NCBI RefSeq assembly: GCF_013522705.1
Contig: NZ_JAAMRE010000002.1
Coordinates: 62,001-126,000, forward strand
DNA length: 64,000 nucleotides
Reading direction: 5' to 3'
Source: Pseudomonas lurida
GTDB lineage: Bacteria; Pseudomonadota; Gammaproteobacteria; Pseudomonadales; Pseudomonadaceae
The notes under the pieces were generated by a model. That model did not search any database, was not told where the DNA came from, and was given only the letters and a program-made list of their open reading frames with translations. Shown piece after piece: positions 9,289 to 18,216 of this stretch; the stretch's first letter is position 1; each line of letters opens with the position of its first letter. The position numbers and the translations under genes are program-made.

Positions 9289-10008
9289 ATGGGGTCGACG
9301 TACAAATCCGCGAGCAAAAGCCATGTGGGCATGGTGCGGCAGGTCAATGAAGATGCGTGCCTGGACCTGCCGGAGAACCGCCTGTGGGTGGTGGCCGATG
9401 GCATGGGCGGGCATGCGGCGGGCGATTACGTCAGCAGCCTGATCGTCGACAGCCTGCGCAACGTGCCGCTGGGTCGCTCGCTGGATGAATACACGGCGGC
9501 GCTGCGCAACGACCTGGTCCGTATCAACGCCGCCGTGCGCGAGGAAACCGCCAACCGTGGCGTGACCATGATGGGCAGCACGGTGGTGGTTTTCGCTGCC
9601 CGTGGCCTGCGCGGCGTGTGCCTGTGGGCCGGCGACAGTCGCCTGTATCGCCTGCGCGACGGCGTGCTCGAAGGCATTTCCCGCGACCACAGCTACGTGC
9701 AGGACCTGCAAGACAGCGGTTTGCTCAGCGAAGCCGACGCTCGTGTGCACCCGCGCGCCAACATCGTCACCCGCGCCATCGGTGTGGAGGCGCACCTGGA
9801 CCTGGCGGTGGTCGACTTGTTGATCGCCCCCGGCGACACTTACCTGCTGTGCAGCGACGGCCTCAACAAAACCGTCGAAGACCATGAGATCCGCGAAGTG
9901 CTGGGCCATGACGCGCCGGATGAAATCGTGCGCAGCCTGGTGCATCTGGGCCTCAACCGAGGCGCGCCGGATAACATCACCGCCATTGTCGTGAAGGTAT
10001 CGGCATGA
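9289..10008 (+). CDS. pppA: PP2C-type protein phosphatase PppA
   Basis: The 239-residue protein has PP2C metal-binding motifs DGMGGHAAGDYVS near residues 44-56, GDSRLYRLRDG and CSDGLNKTV. It should dephosphorylate Fha, opposing PpkA and switching the secretion system off. No membrane segment is present. It begins immediately after the tagF stop codon, and its stop overlaps the ppkA ATG at 10005. Confidence 0.95.
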   Translation: MGSTYKSASKSHVGMVRQVNEDACLDLPENRLWVVADGMGGHAAGDYVSSLIVDSLRNVPLGRSLDEYTAALRNDLVRINAAVREETANRGVTMMGSTVVVFAARGLRGVCLWAGDSRLYRLRDGVLEGISRDHSYVQDLQDSGLLSEADARVHPRANIVTRAIGVEAHLDLAVVDLLIAPGDTYLLCSDGLNKTVEDHEIREVLGHDAPDEIVRSLVHLGLNRGAPDNITAIVVKVSA

Positions 10009-13001
10009 ACATCCTGATTCCGGGTTATGACATCGAAGGCGAGATCGGCGAAGGCGCCATGGCCAATGTGTATCTTGCCACCCAGCGTTCACTGGAGCGC
10101 AAGGTGGCGTTGAAGGTGATGGCGGCGGCCCTGGCGGCCGACCCGAGTTTCTGCGAGCGCTTCCTGCGCGAGGGCAAGACCCTGGCGCGCCTTTCGCACC
10201 CGCACACCGTGACCATCCATGACATCGGCAATGTCGGTGAGCTGTACTACATGGCCATGGAATACCTGCCCAACGGCACGCTCAAGGAGCGCATCGCCGC
10301 CGGCATGACGCCGGAGCAGGGCGTGACGTTGATCCGCCAGATCGCCTCGGCGTTGGGTTACGCCCATGCCCAGGGCCTGGTGCACCGTGACGTCAAGCCG
10401 GCGAACATCCTGTTCCGCGCCGACGGCACGGCGGTGTTGTCCGACTTCGGCATCGCCAAATCCCTTGACGACCGCACCCAGTTCACCCAGGCCGGTTTCG
10501 CCGTGGGCACCCCGAGCTACATGAGCCCCGAGCAGGCACGCGGGCAGGAGATCGACGGGCGCGCCGACCTCTACGCCCTGGGCGTGGTGCTGTATGAAAT
10601 CCTGGTGGGCGAGCTGCCGTATAACGGCACCGATGCGCTCTCCACCGCCCTGGCGCACCTGACCGAACCGTTGCCGGAGTTGCCGGTGCACCACGGCCGT
10701 TATCAAGCGGTGTTGCGCAAACTGTTGGCCAAGGACCCCGCCGATCGCTTCCCGGATGCGGCGGCGTTGCTGCTGGCGCTGGATCAACTGCCGGCCGATT
10801 CGCCGGAGGCGACCCTGGTGCGCCCGGCGCCGCTGCCGCTCAGTTTCGATCTGGCGGGGATCACGCCGCAATCCATCGAAATCCCCACCGACAAGCCCCA
10901 GCCCGCGCCGCCTCCGGTGCGTCAGCCGGTGGTCACGCCAACCCAGCACGGCGAGCAGCGGCGTGGACCGGTGCTGGCCTTGGCGGCCGTGGCGGTCGCG
11001 GTGGCATTGGCCATCGGCGGGGGCAGTTACTGGTGGATGAGTCGCAGCGATACGCCAGCGGCCGCGCCCACCGCCAGCCTGCCGAAACCGCCAGCGACGC
11101 CGACCGCGCCGCCAGAGGCGAAACCGGCAGTGGCCGAAGCGGACGGCGGCGGCCGCCCGTTGCTGATGGCGGGCAAGAAAACCCTGTTCCAGCGCGTGCT
11201 GAGCAAGCCTGGCGCGAAACTCTCCAGCGATGCCGGCGGTGCACCGGGTAAAACGCTGCCGGCGTTCTCCGTGCTCTACGTGTACCAGCGTAAAGACATC
11301 GACGGCCAACCGTGGGTGCGCGTCGGCGCCGCCACCGATGGTCGCAGCGACGGGTGGTTACCGGCTGCCCAGGTCAGCGACTGGAAGCAGAGCCTGGTGC
11401 TCAAGTTCACCGAACGCTCGGGCCGTGCGCCGGTGATGTTCCTGCGTCAATCCGGCGAAGTCGAGAAGTTGCTCGCCGACCCCGCCGCCGCCAAAGGCGT
11501 GCTGGTCAAGGCGCAGAAAAACCGCGAAGACAACGGCCAGGTGCTGGCCCTGGAACCGTCCGCCAGCGCCGTGCCGCAGAACCAGTTCTACCTGCTGCCG
11601 ATCTTCGATTCCAAAGAGAGTTTCGACGAAAACGGCCAGCCGGTGCAGTTGCTTAACGTGGCCTCCATCGACCCAGGCAACAGCCCGGTGGCCAAGCCGT
11701 CGACGCCGGTGCTCAACGCCAACGCCGATGCATTTCGCACCGCCGTGGTACTGGTGGTGGACACCACCGTGTCGATGCAGCCCTATATCGACCAGGTCCG
11801 CGACGTGGTGCACGAACTGCAAACCCGTATCGCCGAACGCGGCGAGCTGGACAGCGTCAGCTTCGGGCTGGTGGGTTTTCGCAACAGCATCAAGAAAACG
11901 CCCGGCCTGGAATACGTGGCCAAGACCCTGATCACCCTCGACCAGGGCCGCGACCCGCAGCGTTTTCTCGACATGGCGCGCCAGGTCAAGGCCTCGACGG
12001 TTTCCAGCCATTCGTTCAACGAGGACGCGTTTGCCGGGGTGATGCAGGCGGTCGAAGGCATGGACTGGTCCGGCTACGGTGGCCGCATCATCCTGTTGGT
12101 AACCGACGCCGGCGCGCTGCGCAAGAACGACCCGTTCGCCGCCACCCAGATGAACGAAGCCGAAGTGCGCCAGGCCGCGTTGGGCAAGCAGATCAAAATC
12201 TACGCCCTGCACCTGCGCACCGACGCCGGCAAGAAAACCCACGCCGGCGCCGAAAGCCAGTACCGCATCCTTACCGCCGACGCCAACCCACAGATCGGCG
12301 ACCTTTACACACCGGTGCCCGGCGGCGATGTGCGCAAGCTGGGCGAGCGTGTGGATGAGATCGGCACGGTGTTCGCCAACCTCGTGCACCAAGTGCGCAG
12401 CAATACGCCGCAAGCGGTGCCGACACTCAGCGCCGCGCCGAGCCTGGCGGACAAATCCGCGGCGGTCGGTTATGCGATGCACATGGACTTTCTCGGCCGC
12501 AAAACCGCGAGCCAGGCGCCGCAACTGGTCAGCGCCTGGACCGCCGACCGCGACCTGACCAACCCGGCGCTGCCGGCGTTCCAGGTGTGCGTGATGCTGA
12601 CCAAACTGCAGCTCAACGACCTGCAGCAATCGCTGAAACTGATCGTCGACGCGGCGCGCAAAACCCAGACCTCGCCCAAGGACTTCTTCCAGGAAATCGC
12701 CAGTGCGTCGGCTTATATGAGCCGCGACCCGCAGGCCCTGCGCAAGGGCGGCAATCTGGCCGACGGCGGCATCCTCGGCGAATACCTGGAAGGCCTGCCG
12801 TACCGCAGCAAGTCGCTGAACATGACCCAGGATTTGTGGTTGTCATTGAGCGTGGCCGAGCAGGAAGACTTCATCGACGAGCTGGATTCGAAAATCCGCC
12901 TCTACGAAACCTTCCACAACGACGTGGCCAACTGGGTCCGCTTTGGCGATGCCGAGCCGGGTGATGCGTTGTACCGCGTGCCATTGTCGACGCTGCCGTG
13001 A
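10005..13001 (+). CDS. ppkA: Membrane-spanning Ser/Thr kinase PpkA with C-terminal von Willebrand A domain
   Basis: The 998-residue protein contains a Hanks-type kinase domain (about 7-265) with GEGAMANV, the VALKVM lysine, HRDVKPANIL and DFGIAK, so it looks catalytically complete. One membrane helix lies near 323-343. An SH3-like periplasmic stretch follows at about 395-465, then a von Willebrand A domain from about 580 with a MIDAS-like DTTVSM. In HSI-I, TagQRST feeds a periplasmic signal to PpkA, which phosphorylates Fha. It overlaps pppA upstream and tagT downstream. Confidence 0.95.
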   Translation: MNILIPGYDIEGEIGEGAMANVYLATQRSLERKVALKVMAAALAADPSFCERFLREGKTLARLSHPHTVTIHDIGNVGELYYMAMEYLPNGTLKERIAAGMTPEQGVTLIRQIASALGYAHAQGLVHRDVKPANILFRADGTAVLSDFGIAKSLDDRTQFTQAGFAVGTPSYMSPEQARGQEIDGRADLYALGVVLYEILVGELPYNGTDALSTALAHLTEPLPELPVHHGRYQAVLRKLLAKDPADRFPDAAALLLALDQLPADSPEATLVRPAPLPLSFDLAGITPQSIEIPTDKPQPAPPPVRQPVVTPTQHGEQRRGPVLALAAVAVAVALAIGGGSYWWMSRSDTPAAAPTASLPKPPATPTAPPEAKPAVAEADGGGRPLLMAGKKTLFQRVLSKPGAKLSSDAGGAPGKTLPAFSVLYVYQRKDIDGQPWVRVGAATDGRSDGWLPAAQVSDWKQSLVLKFTERSGRAPVMFLRQSGEVEKLLADPAAAKGVLVKAQKNREDNGQVLALEPSASAVPQNQFYLLPIFDSKESFDENGQPVQLLNVASIDPGNSPVAKPSTPVLNANADAFRTAVVLVVDTTVSMQPYIDQVRDVVHELQTRIAERGELDSVSFGLVGFRNSIKKTPGLEYVAKTLITLDQGRDPQRFLDMARQVKASTVSSHSFNEDAFAGVMQAVEGMDWSGYGGRIILLVTDAGALRKNDPFAATQMNEAEVRQAALGKQIKIYALHLRTDAGKKTHAGAESQYRILTADANPQIGDLYTPVPGGDVRKLGERVDEIGTVFANLVHQVRSNTPQAVPTLSAAPSLADKSAAVGYAMHMDFLGRKTASQAPQLVSAWTADRDLTNPALPAFQVCVMLTKLQLNDLQQSLKLIVDAARKTQTSPKDFFQEIASASAYMSRDPQALRKGGNLADGGILGEYLEGLPYRSKSLNMTQDLWLSLSVAEQEDFIDELDSKIRLYETFHNDVANWVRFGDAEPGDALYRVPLSTLP

Positions 13002-13705
13002 TGCTGAACCTGAGCGCGGTGCACAAGAGCCGGGGCGCCGGCAGCCAGCGCTACAGCCTGGTGATTCCGGCACTGCACCTGCGCGCGGGCGAGCAAGTGG
13101 CGATTGTCGGGCCCAGCGGCTGCGGCAAAAGCACCTTGCTGGACCTGCTCGCACTGGTGCTGGCGCCGGATCAGGTGGGCCGGTTTGAGTTCAATCAGCA
13201 GGATATCGCCGGGTTGTGGCGCGCCGATCAGCAATCGGCCCTGGCACGGTTGCGCAGTCAGCACCTGGGTTATGTACTGCAGACCGGTGGGCTGCTGGGG
13301 TTCCTGGATGTGCGCGGCAATATCGCGTTGTCCCGCCAACTGCTCGGCCTGAAGGACGACGGCAGCGTGGCGCGCCTGGCCGAACACTTGGAGATCAGCG
13401 ATCAGTTGGCCAAGAAACCCTCGGCATTGTCGGTGGGCCAGCGCCAGCGCGTCAGTTGCGCCCGGGCCCTGGCCCACGCGCCGCAACTGGTATTGGCGGA
13501 TGAGCCCACGGCGTCTCTCGACCCGCTGAATGCCGAGCGGGTCATGCAAGCGTTGCTGGCCCAGGCCCGCGAACACCGTGCCGCCTGTGTGATCGCCACC
13601 CACGATGAGCCCCTGGCGCGCGCCAGTGGCTTGCAGGTGCGGCGTATTCGTTGCCGGCGCGACAGCGACGGCGGCGTCACGGCCACGCTGGGGGAGGCCG
13701 GCTGA
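13001..13705 (+). CDS. tagT: ABC transporter ATPase TagT
   Basis: This LolD/MacB-type ATPase has a Walker A GPSGCGKST, the signature LSVGQRQRV and a Walker B LVLADEPTASLD, so it should hydrolyse ATP. With TagS it forms a LolCDE-like complex required for PpkA activation in P. aeruginosa. I used ATG 13001, which overlaps the ppkA TGA; the GTG at 12998 would add one residue. The stop overlaps the tagS ATG. Confidence 0.92.
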   Translation: MLNLSAVHKSRGAGSQRYSLVIPALHLRAGEQVAIVGPSGCGKSTLLDLLALVLAPDQVGRFEFNQQDIAGLWRADQQSALARLRSQHLGYVLQTGGLLGFLDVRGNIALSRQLLGLKDDGSVARLAEHLEISDQLAKKPSALSVGQRQRVSCARALAHAPQLVLADEPTASLDPLNAERVMQALLAQAREHRAACVIATHDEPLARASGLQVRRIRCRRDSDGGVTATLGEAG

Positions 13706-14889
13706 TGCGCTTTCCTTTGGTGGCGTCGCTCGCCTGGCAGGACTACCGCAACGACACCTGGCTGTCGGCCTGCTCGGTGCTGGCGCTGGTGGCGGTGATC
13801 GCGCCGTTGCTGGTGTTGTTCGGCCTGAAATTCGGACTGGTCAGCAGTTTGACCCAACGTTTGGAGACGGACCCGGCCACCCGTGAAATTATTCCGCTGG
13901 GCGGTGGTCGATTCAGCAGCGAGTTTATCGAGCAACTGGGTCAACGGCCGGACGTGGCGTTCGCCATCCCGCGTACGCGGCAGATTGCGGCGACGGCGCA
14001 GGTGGGCACTTTGGTGCTGGAGATGCTGCCGACCGCGCCGGGCGATCCCCTGCTCGGCGGCTTGCCGGTGCCTCGGGGGCTGGAGCAGATCGTCCTGAGC
14101 CACACCGCCGCCGAGAAACTTGCGGCGCGGCCCGGTGACTGGCTGGAGACCAGTTTCGCGCGGCAAGTGGCCGGGCGTGTCGAGGCCCGCCATACACGGC
14201 TGCAGGTGCTGGCGGTGTTGCCCCTGGAGGCGTTTGCCCGCGACGGATTGTTCGCCGGGCTGGGCCTGCTCGAGGCGGCGGAAGATTATCGCGACGGCCG
14301 GGCGGTGCCGGCGCTGGGATGGGAGGGCGAGGCCGTGGGCACGAATGAGCAGCGCGTCTACCCGGCGTTTCGTTTGTATGCGCGTAGCCTCAACGACGTG
14401 GAACCGTTACGGGTGTTTTTTGCCAGACAGAACATGCTGGTGTCGACCCAGGCATTGAACATTGCTCAGGTGCAATCTCTGAGTCGTAACCTGTCCATCG
14501 TGTTCTGGATCATCGCCGGGTTGGCCTTGGCCGGGGCGTTTGCGGCGATCTTTGCCGGCGCCCTGGCCGCTGTGGCGCGCAAGCGACGGGAGTTGTCGGT
14601 GCTGCGCCTGCTGGGTTTTTCCACCGGCGCGCTGTTGCTGTTTGTAGTGCTGCAGGCGCTGTACAGCGCAAGCCTTGCCGCCGTGCTCAGCGCCGGGTTA
14701 TATGGCCTGGCCGAGGCGGGGTTGAATCAATTATTCGTGCAGGTGCCGGGCGAACACGCCAGCCGCCTGCTGGCGCATCACTATGGCCTGGCCCTGGTTG
14801 CCGTGCTCGGCATCAGCGCCGTGGCGGCGGCGTGTGGCGGTTGGCGCGTGGCGCGTATCCAGGCTTCTGAAGGGATCAGAGATGTATAA
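13705..14889 (+). CDS. tagS: ABC transporter permease TagS (FtsX/LolE-like)
   Basis: The 394-residue protein has the FtsX-type layout: one N-terminal helix (about 20-45), a large periplasmic domain, then three helices in the last 130 residues, with ALAAVARKRRELSVLRLLG in the permease loop. It pairs with TagT in the signalling complex upstream of PpkA. The start is ATG 13705, overlapping the tagT stop. The longer frame from 13651 lies inside tagT. It overlaps tagR by 8 bases. Confidence 0.9.
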   Translation: MRFPLVASLAWQDYRNDTWLSACSVLALVAVIAPLLVLFGLKFGLVSSLTQRLETDPATREIIPLGGGRFSSEFIEQLGQRPDVAFAIPRTRQIAATAQVGTLVLEMLPTAPGDPLLGGLPVPRGLEQIVLSHTAAEKLAARPGDWLETSFARQVAGRVEARHTRLQVLAVLPLEAFARDGLFAGLGLLEAAEDYRDGRAVPALGWEGEAVGTNEQRVYPAFRLYARSLNDVEPLRVFFARQNMLVSTQALNIAQVQSLSRNLSIVFWIIAGLALAGAFAAIFAGALAAVARKRRELSVLRLLGFSTGALLLFVVLQALYSASLAAVLSAGLYGLAEAGLNQLFVQVPGEHASRLLAHHYGLALVAVLGISAVAAACGGWRVARIQASEGIRDV

Positions 14890-16594
14890 GTTATTGGGCG
14901 CCTGTGTGGCGCTGAGCCTGGCCTCGCTGGCCTGGGCCGATGAAGCCAGCGACAAACTCGACAACCCCAAACCGTTGCCGGATGACGTGAGCCTGCCGCT
15001 GCCGTGCGAAGGCAATATGGTCTTCCGCTACGCCTATGTGCTGGCCCAAGGCACTCTGGACGACCGCGAGATCAGCCTTGGCTATCCGTTCAGTGAAGGC
15101 GAAGCGGGTTATCAACAGTCGTTTATTTCCGGCTACCGTCGCGACTTTATCAACGGTCAGTTCACCCTCAAGGACCTGCCCAAGGACTGGAGCAAGGTCA
15201 TCACGCCGTTGATGCCCAAGACCGACGCCAAGACGCCGCTCAAGCCGATGCTGTACTTCATCGGCAAGTACGAAGTGACGGCGCGCCAGTACGCCCAGGT
15301 GATGGCCCAGGCGCAATCCCTGGCCAGCGGCGAACCGGCTCCGGCCTGTGATGCGCCGACCGGCATGGCCGCGCGTTTGCCCAAGGTGAAGTTATCGAGG
15401 TTCGAGGCCGAACGGTTCTCGGCGGTCTACAGCGCCTGGCTGCTCAAATATCACCGCGATGCGCTGCCGGTCAGTGGTCGCGGTTCGTCCGAGGATGATG
15501 GCGGTGTAGGATTTGTGCGCCTGCCCACCGAAGTGGAGTGGGAATTTGCCGCCCGTGGCGCCCAGGCCGTGAGCCGGCAGGACCTGGAAGGCCGCCTGTT
15601 CCCGCGCCGCGCCGAAGGCAGCGACAGTGACGGCCCGCTGGGCGACTACGCCGTCTTCAACCAAGTGGCCGGCGGTACCGGCCAGGCGGCGCGGTTGATG
15701 CCCATCGGCACCAAACTGCCCAACCCGATCGGCATGTTCGATGTGATTGGCAACGCTGCGGAAATGGTCCAGGAATCCTTCCAACTGGTCCACGCCGGGC
15801 GCCGCCAGGGCACTTACGGCGGGTTTGTGGTCAAGGGCGGCAACTACCTGGAAGGCGAGGGCACGTTGTTCACCGGCATGCGCCGCGAGTATCCGTTGTT
15901 CGCCGCCGATGGCACCGAGCAAAGCAACGAGACCACCGGTTTCCGCGTGGCGATTGGTGCACTGTCGGCGCCGCGTTCGCGCTACAAGGAGCTGTTTGCG
16001 CAGTGGCAGAAAGAAGGCCGCCTGGCTTCGCTGACCGACGCCATCGACGACGCTCAGGACCCGACCAAGCGCCTGGACAGCATCATCGCCGCCAGCGTCG
16101 ACCCCAAGTTGCAAGCCGAATTGGGGCTGGTCAACGAGGAGCTCAAGCGCAACGTGTCGCTGATCGCCCAGCAACGCGAAGAGGCGGCGGGTAATCTGAT
16201 CCAGTCGGCGGCCCTGGTGGCCGAGACCATCAGTAACTACAACATTCGTTTGATGAACCTGCAGAAGAGTCGTCAGCAGGCCGTCGACGCCAAGGACGAC
16301 GCCAGTGCGCAGCTGTTCGCCACGGCCATCGATAACGGCCGCAGCGCGCTCGATGGCGCAGTGGCGATCTATATTGACAACCTGGCCACCGGCACGCGCT
16401 ATACCGATGCGGTGATCCAGGCGCAGTTTCAAAGGATCAAGGAAGAGTTGGATCGCAAGCCGGTGCTCGGTAAGAGCCTGGTGACGCGCGCAACACTGTT
16501 CGTTCGCCATGTCGGCAACTACCGCAAGCAACAGCGGGCCGACCCGGCAACGATCTTGAAGGAATTGCTCGCAGCGAGCGGTCAGCGGTCTTGA
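14882..16594 (+). CDS. tagR: Periplasmic FGE-sulfatase-domain protein TagR
   Basis: The 570-residue product begins with a Sec signal peptide ending near AWADEAS (about residue 18). It contains a formylglycine-generating-enzyme-like fold (GKYEVTARQYAQVM, RLPTEVEWEFAARG, GGFVVKGGNY, TTGFRVAIG), then a helical C-terminal third. The FGE fold is used here for signalling rather than sulfatase maturation; TagR acts on the periplasmic side of PpkA in HSI-I. The ATG at 14882 overlaps the end of tagS. Confidence 0.92.
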   Translation: MYKLLGACVALSLASLAWADEASDKLDNPKPLPDDVSLPLPCEGNMVFRYAYVLAQGTLDDREISLGYPFSEGEAGYQQSFISGYRRDFINGQFTLKDLPKDWSKVITPLMPKTDAKTPLKPMLYFIGKYEVTARQYAQVMAQAQSLASGEPAPACDAPTGMAARLPKVKLSRFEAERFSAVYSAWLLKYHRDALPVSGRGSSEDDGGVGFVRLPTEVEWEFAARGAQAVSRQDLEGRLFPRRAEGSDSDGPLGDYAVFNQVAGGTGQAARLMPIGTKLPNPIGMFDVIGNAAEMVQESFQLVHAGRRQGTYGGFVVKGGNYLEGEGTLFTGMRREYPLFAADGTEQSNETTGFRVAIGALSAPRSRYKELFAQWQKEGRLASLTDAIDDAQDPTKRLDSIIAASVDPKLQAELGLVNEELKRNVSLIAQQREEAAGNLIQSAALVAETISNYNIRLMNLQKSRQQAVDAKDDASAQLFATAIDNGRSALDGAVAIYIDNLATGTRYTDAVIQAQFQRIKEELDRKPVLGKSLVTRATLFVRHVGNYRKQQRADPATILKELLAASGQRS

Positions 16595-16678
16595 TCGTTG
16601 GCTGTATGGCGAGCTTGGAAGGGACTCAGGCGGCATGGGCCGTGCTGGGCAAGTCAAACTTAGAAGAGAACACAACTT

Positions 16679-17602
16679 ATGCTTTTTTCCCGTAAGGCGG
16701 TTTCCAAGCGTCACCTGCTGCTGATCGCAGCCGGTTTCAGCACCGTGCTGACAGGTTGCGCCACGTCGCCAGCCTCCAAGGTCGCGTCCAGCACCAAGGT
16801 CGAGTATTACCCGAGCTGCTACGAGCCGGTGCAGCACCTGCGTGCGACCGATTCGGACATGACCAAGTCGGTTGTGACCGGCGCGGCCATCGGTGCCGCC
16901 GGCGGTGCACTGCTCGGCGTGTTGAGCGGTGACAAGGAAAAACGTGGCCGTAACGCGGCCATCGGCGCTGCCGGCGGTGCCCTGGCCGGCGGCGCGGCGG
17001 GTTACTACACCGAGCGTCAGAAGCAGATTGCCGACGACAACCAGCGCATTGCGTCCTACGCGGCTGACGTCAACAAGAGCGCGTCCGACATCGACCGCAG
17101 CACCGCCTACGCCAAAGCGTCGCAGCAGTGCTACCAGAGCGCGTTCACCAAGCTCGTCGCGGACCGCAAGGCCAAGACCGTCAACGACACCGAAGGCCGC
17201 AAGCGCCTGGCGGAAATCGTCGCCGGCCTGAAGGAATCCAACGACCTGATCGTGGCAGTCAACGGCAAAGCTGCTGAAGACCTGAACAACTACACCCAGG
17301 CCTACGAGAAAGACCTGCAACAGGTGGGCGTGCAGCGCAACGACGTGGTGACGGTGGCCACCGCCGATACCACCCCGGTCGTTGCTCCGACCAAGGGCAA
17401 GAAGGCTGTCAAACCGGCCAAGAAACCGGTATTGCCGGTGGTGCCGAAAGAAGCCGTCGCGACCGAGAAAACCCTGCAGACCGCGCAGACCAAGCAAGCT
17501 GAAAGCAAGCAGGTCGCCAACGCCGGTAAGGCACAGATCGAAGGCACCTGCCGCGATCCAAACCTGGCCGACTGGGCGCCGGTGCCTTGCCCTAACGTTT
17601 AA
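16679..17602 (+). CDS. tagQ: Outer-membrane lipoprotein TagQ
   Basis: The 307-residue protein has a signal ending in the lipobox LTGC (24-27). A glycine-zipper region at about 68-108 contains IGAAGGAL twice, suggesting insertion into or association with a membrane. The middle is helical, a Lys/Pro/Ala-rich segment follows, and the C-terminus is short and Cys-containing. In P. aeruginosa TagQ is the outer-membrane member of the TagQRST set and localises TagR. It lies 84 bases after tagR, the widest gap between tssJ and tagQ, and is the last recognised T6SS gene here. Confidence 0.88.
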   Translation: MLFSRKAVSKRHLLLIAAGFSTVLTGCATSPASKVASSTKVEYYPSCYEPVQHLRATDSDMTKSVVTGAAIGAAGGALLGVLSGDKEKRGRNAAIGAAGGALAGGAAGYYTERQKQIADDNQRIASYAADVNKSASDIDRSTAYAKASQQCYQSAFTKLVADRKAKTVNDTEGRKRLAEIVAGLKESNDLIVAVNGKAAEDLNNYTQAYEKDLQQVGVQRNDVVTVATADTTPVVAPTKGKKAVKPAKKPVLPVVPKEAVATEKTLQTAQTKQAESKQVANAGKAQIEGTCRDPNLADWAPVPCPNV

Positions 17603-17633
17603 GTAACATGTTGCTATAAGCGTTAAACGCCAG

Positions 17634-17661
17634 CCGATCTCCCGCTAAAGCGTGAGATCGG
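17634..17661 (+). terminator. Hairpin after tagQ
   Basis: CCGATCTC and GAGATCGG form an 8-bp stem downstream of the tagQ stop. No long T run follows, only GGCGTTCTTCC, so termination may be weak or factor-dependent. It marks a plausible 3' end for the T6SS operon before the small SCP2-like gene. Confidence 0.35.
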
Positions 17662-17726
17662 TGGCGTTCTTCCGGCAAATCGCTACACTGCTGCGGCCAT
17701 TCAATAATTACACCGAGGCCGTGTGC

Positions 17727-18101
17727 ATGAAATTTCGTCTTCTGTTGTGGGTGCTGGGCCTGATGATGGGCAAAGCCAGCCGCACCAACCCTGCCTTTCA
17801 GCAACAGCTGGGTGACAAAGACCTGGCGTTTCAGTTGCAGACCCTCGACGGCAAGGTTGCCCGTCACTTCATTGTTAAAGACCAGCGCATCACCAGCCGT
17901 TCGGGTGTTCACCCGGCGCCGGCGTTTGCCATTGCCTTTAAAGATGCCGCCTACGGCTTCGCCACGATGCAGGCGAAGAATAAGCAACTGGCGTTCATGA
18001 CGGGGATTCAGGACAAGTCGATCCAGATCAAGGGCAACCCGGCGCTGGTGATCTGGTTCCAGGGCTTGACCAAGTACTTGAAGCCGAAGAAAAAGAAGTA
18101 G
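17727..18101 (+). CDS. Small SCP2-like (sterol-carrier fold) protein
   Basis: This 124-residue basic protein has an SCP2-type pattern (FQLQTLDGKVARHF, then GIQDKSIQIKGNPALVIWF) and ends in a lysine tail (KPKKKK). The first 15 residues are hydrophobic, but no clear signal cleavage site follows. Family members bind lipids or act as small accessory subunits; the role here is unknown. It follows tagQ after 124 bases and is read in the same direction, so it may or may not belong to the T6SS operon. The start is ATG 17727; the frame is open further upstream without a better start. Confidence 0.7.
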   Translation: MKFRLLLWVLGLMMGKASRTNPAFQQQLGDKDLAFQLQTLDGKVARHFIVKDQRITSRSGVHPAPAFAIAFKDAAYGFATMQAKNKQLAFMTGIQDKSIQIKGNPALVIWFQGLTKYLKPKKKK

Positions 18102-18129
18102 GGCTTTTCAGCTAGGCCGAGTTGGATTC

Positions 18130-18194
18130 ATCGGGGGCAAGCCCCCTCCCACATTTGGAATGCATTCCTATGTGGGAGGGGGCTTGCCCCCGAT
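18130..18194. repeat. REP doublet (REPIN), GGGGGC class
   Basis: Two perfect 25-base inverted arms occupy 18130-18154 and 18170-18194, separated by 15 bases. Each arm is itself a GGGGGCAAGCCCCC palindrome. It lies between the convergent SCP2-like and HDOD genes. This is the mobile REP doublet form common in the P. fluorescens group. Confidence 0.9.
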
Positions 18195-18216
18195 TGCTAT
18201 ATGACAGGCGCCACAT

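Noticed and set aside
15392..17497. Minus-strand open frame of 701 codons opposite tagR and tagQ
   Set aside because: Covers two recognised genes and their gap, without any family motif.
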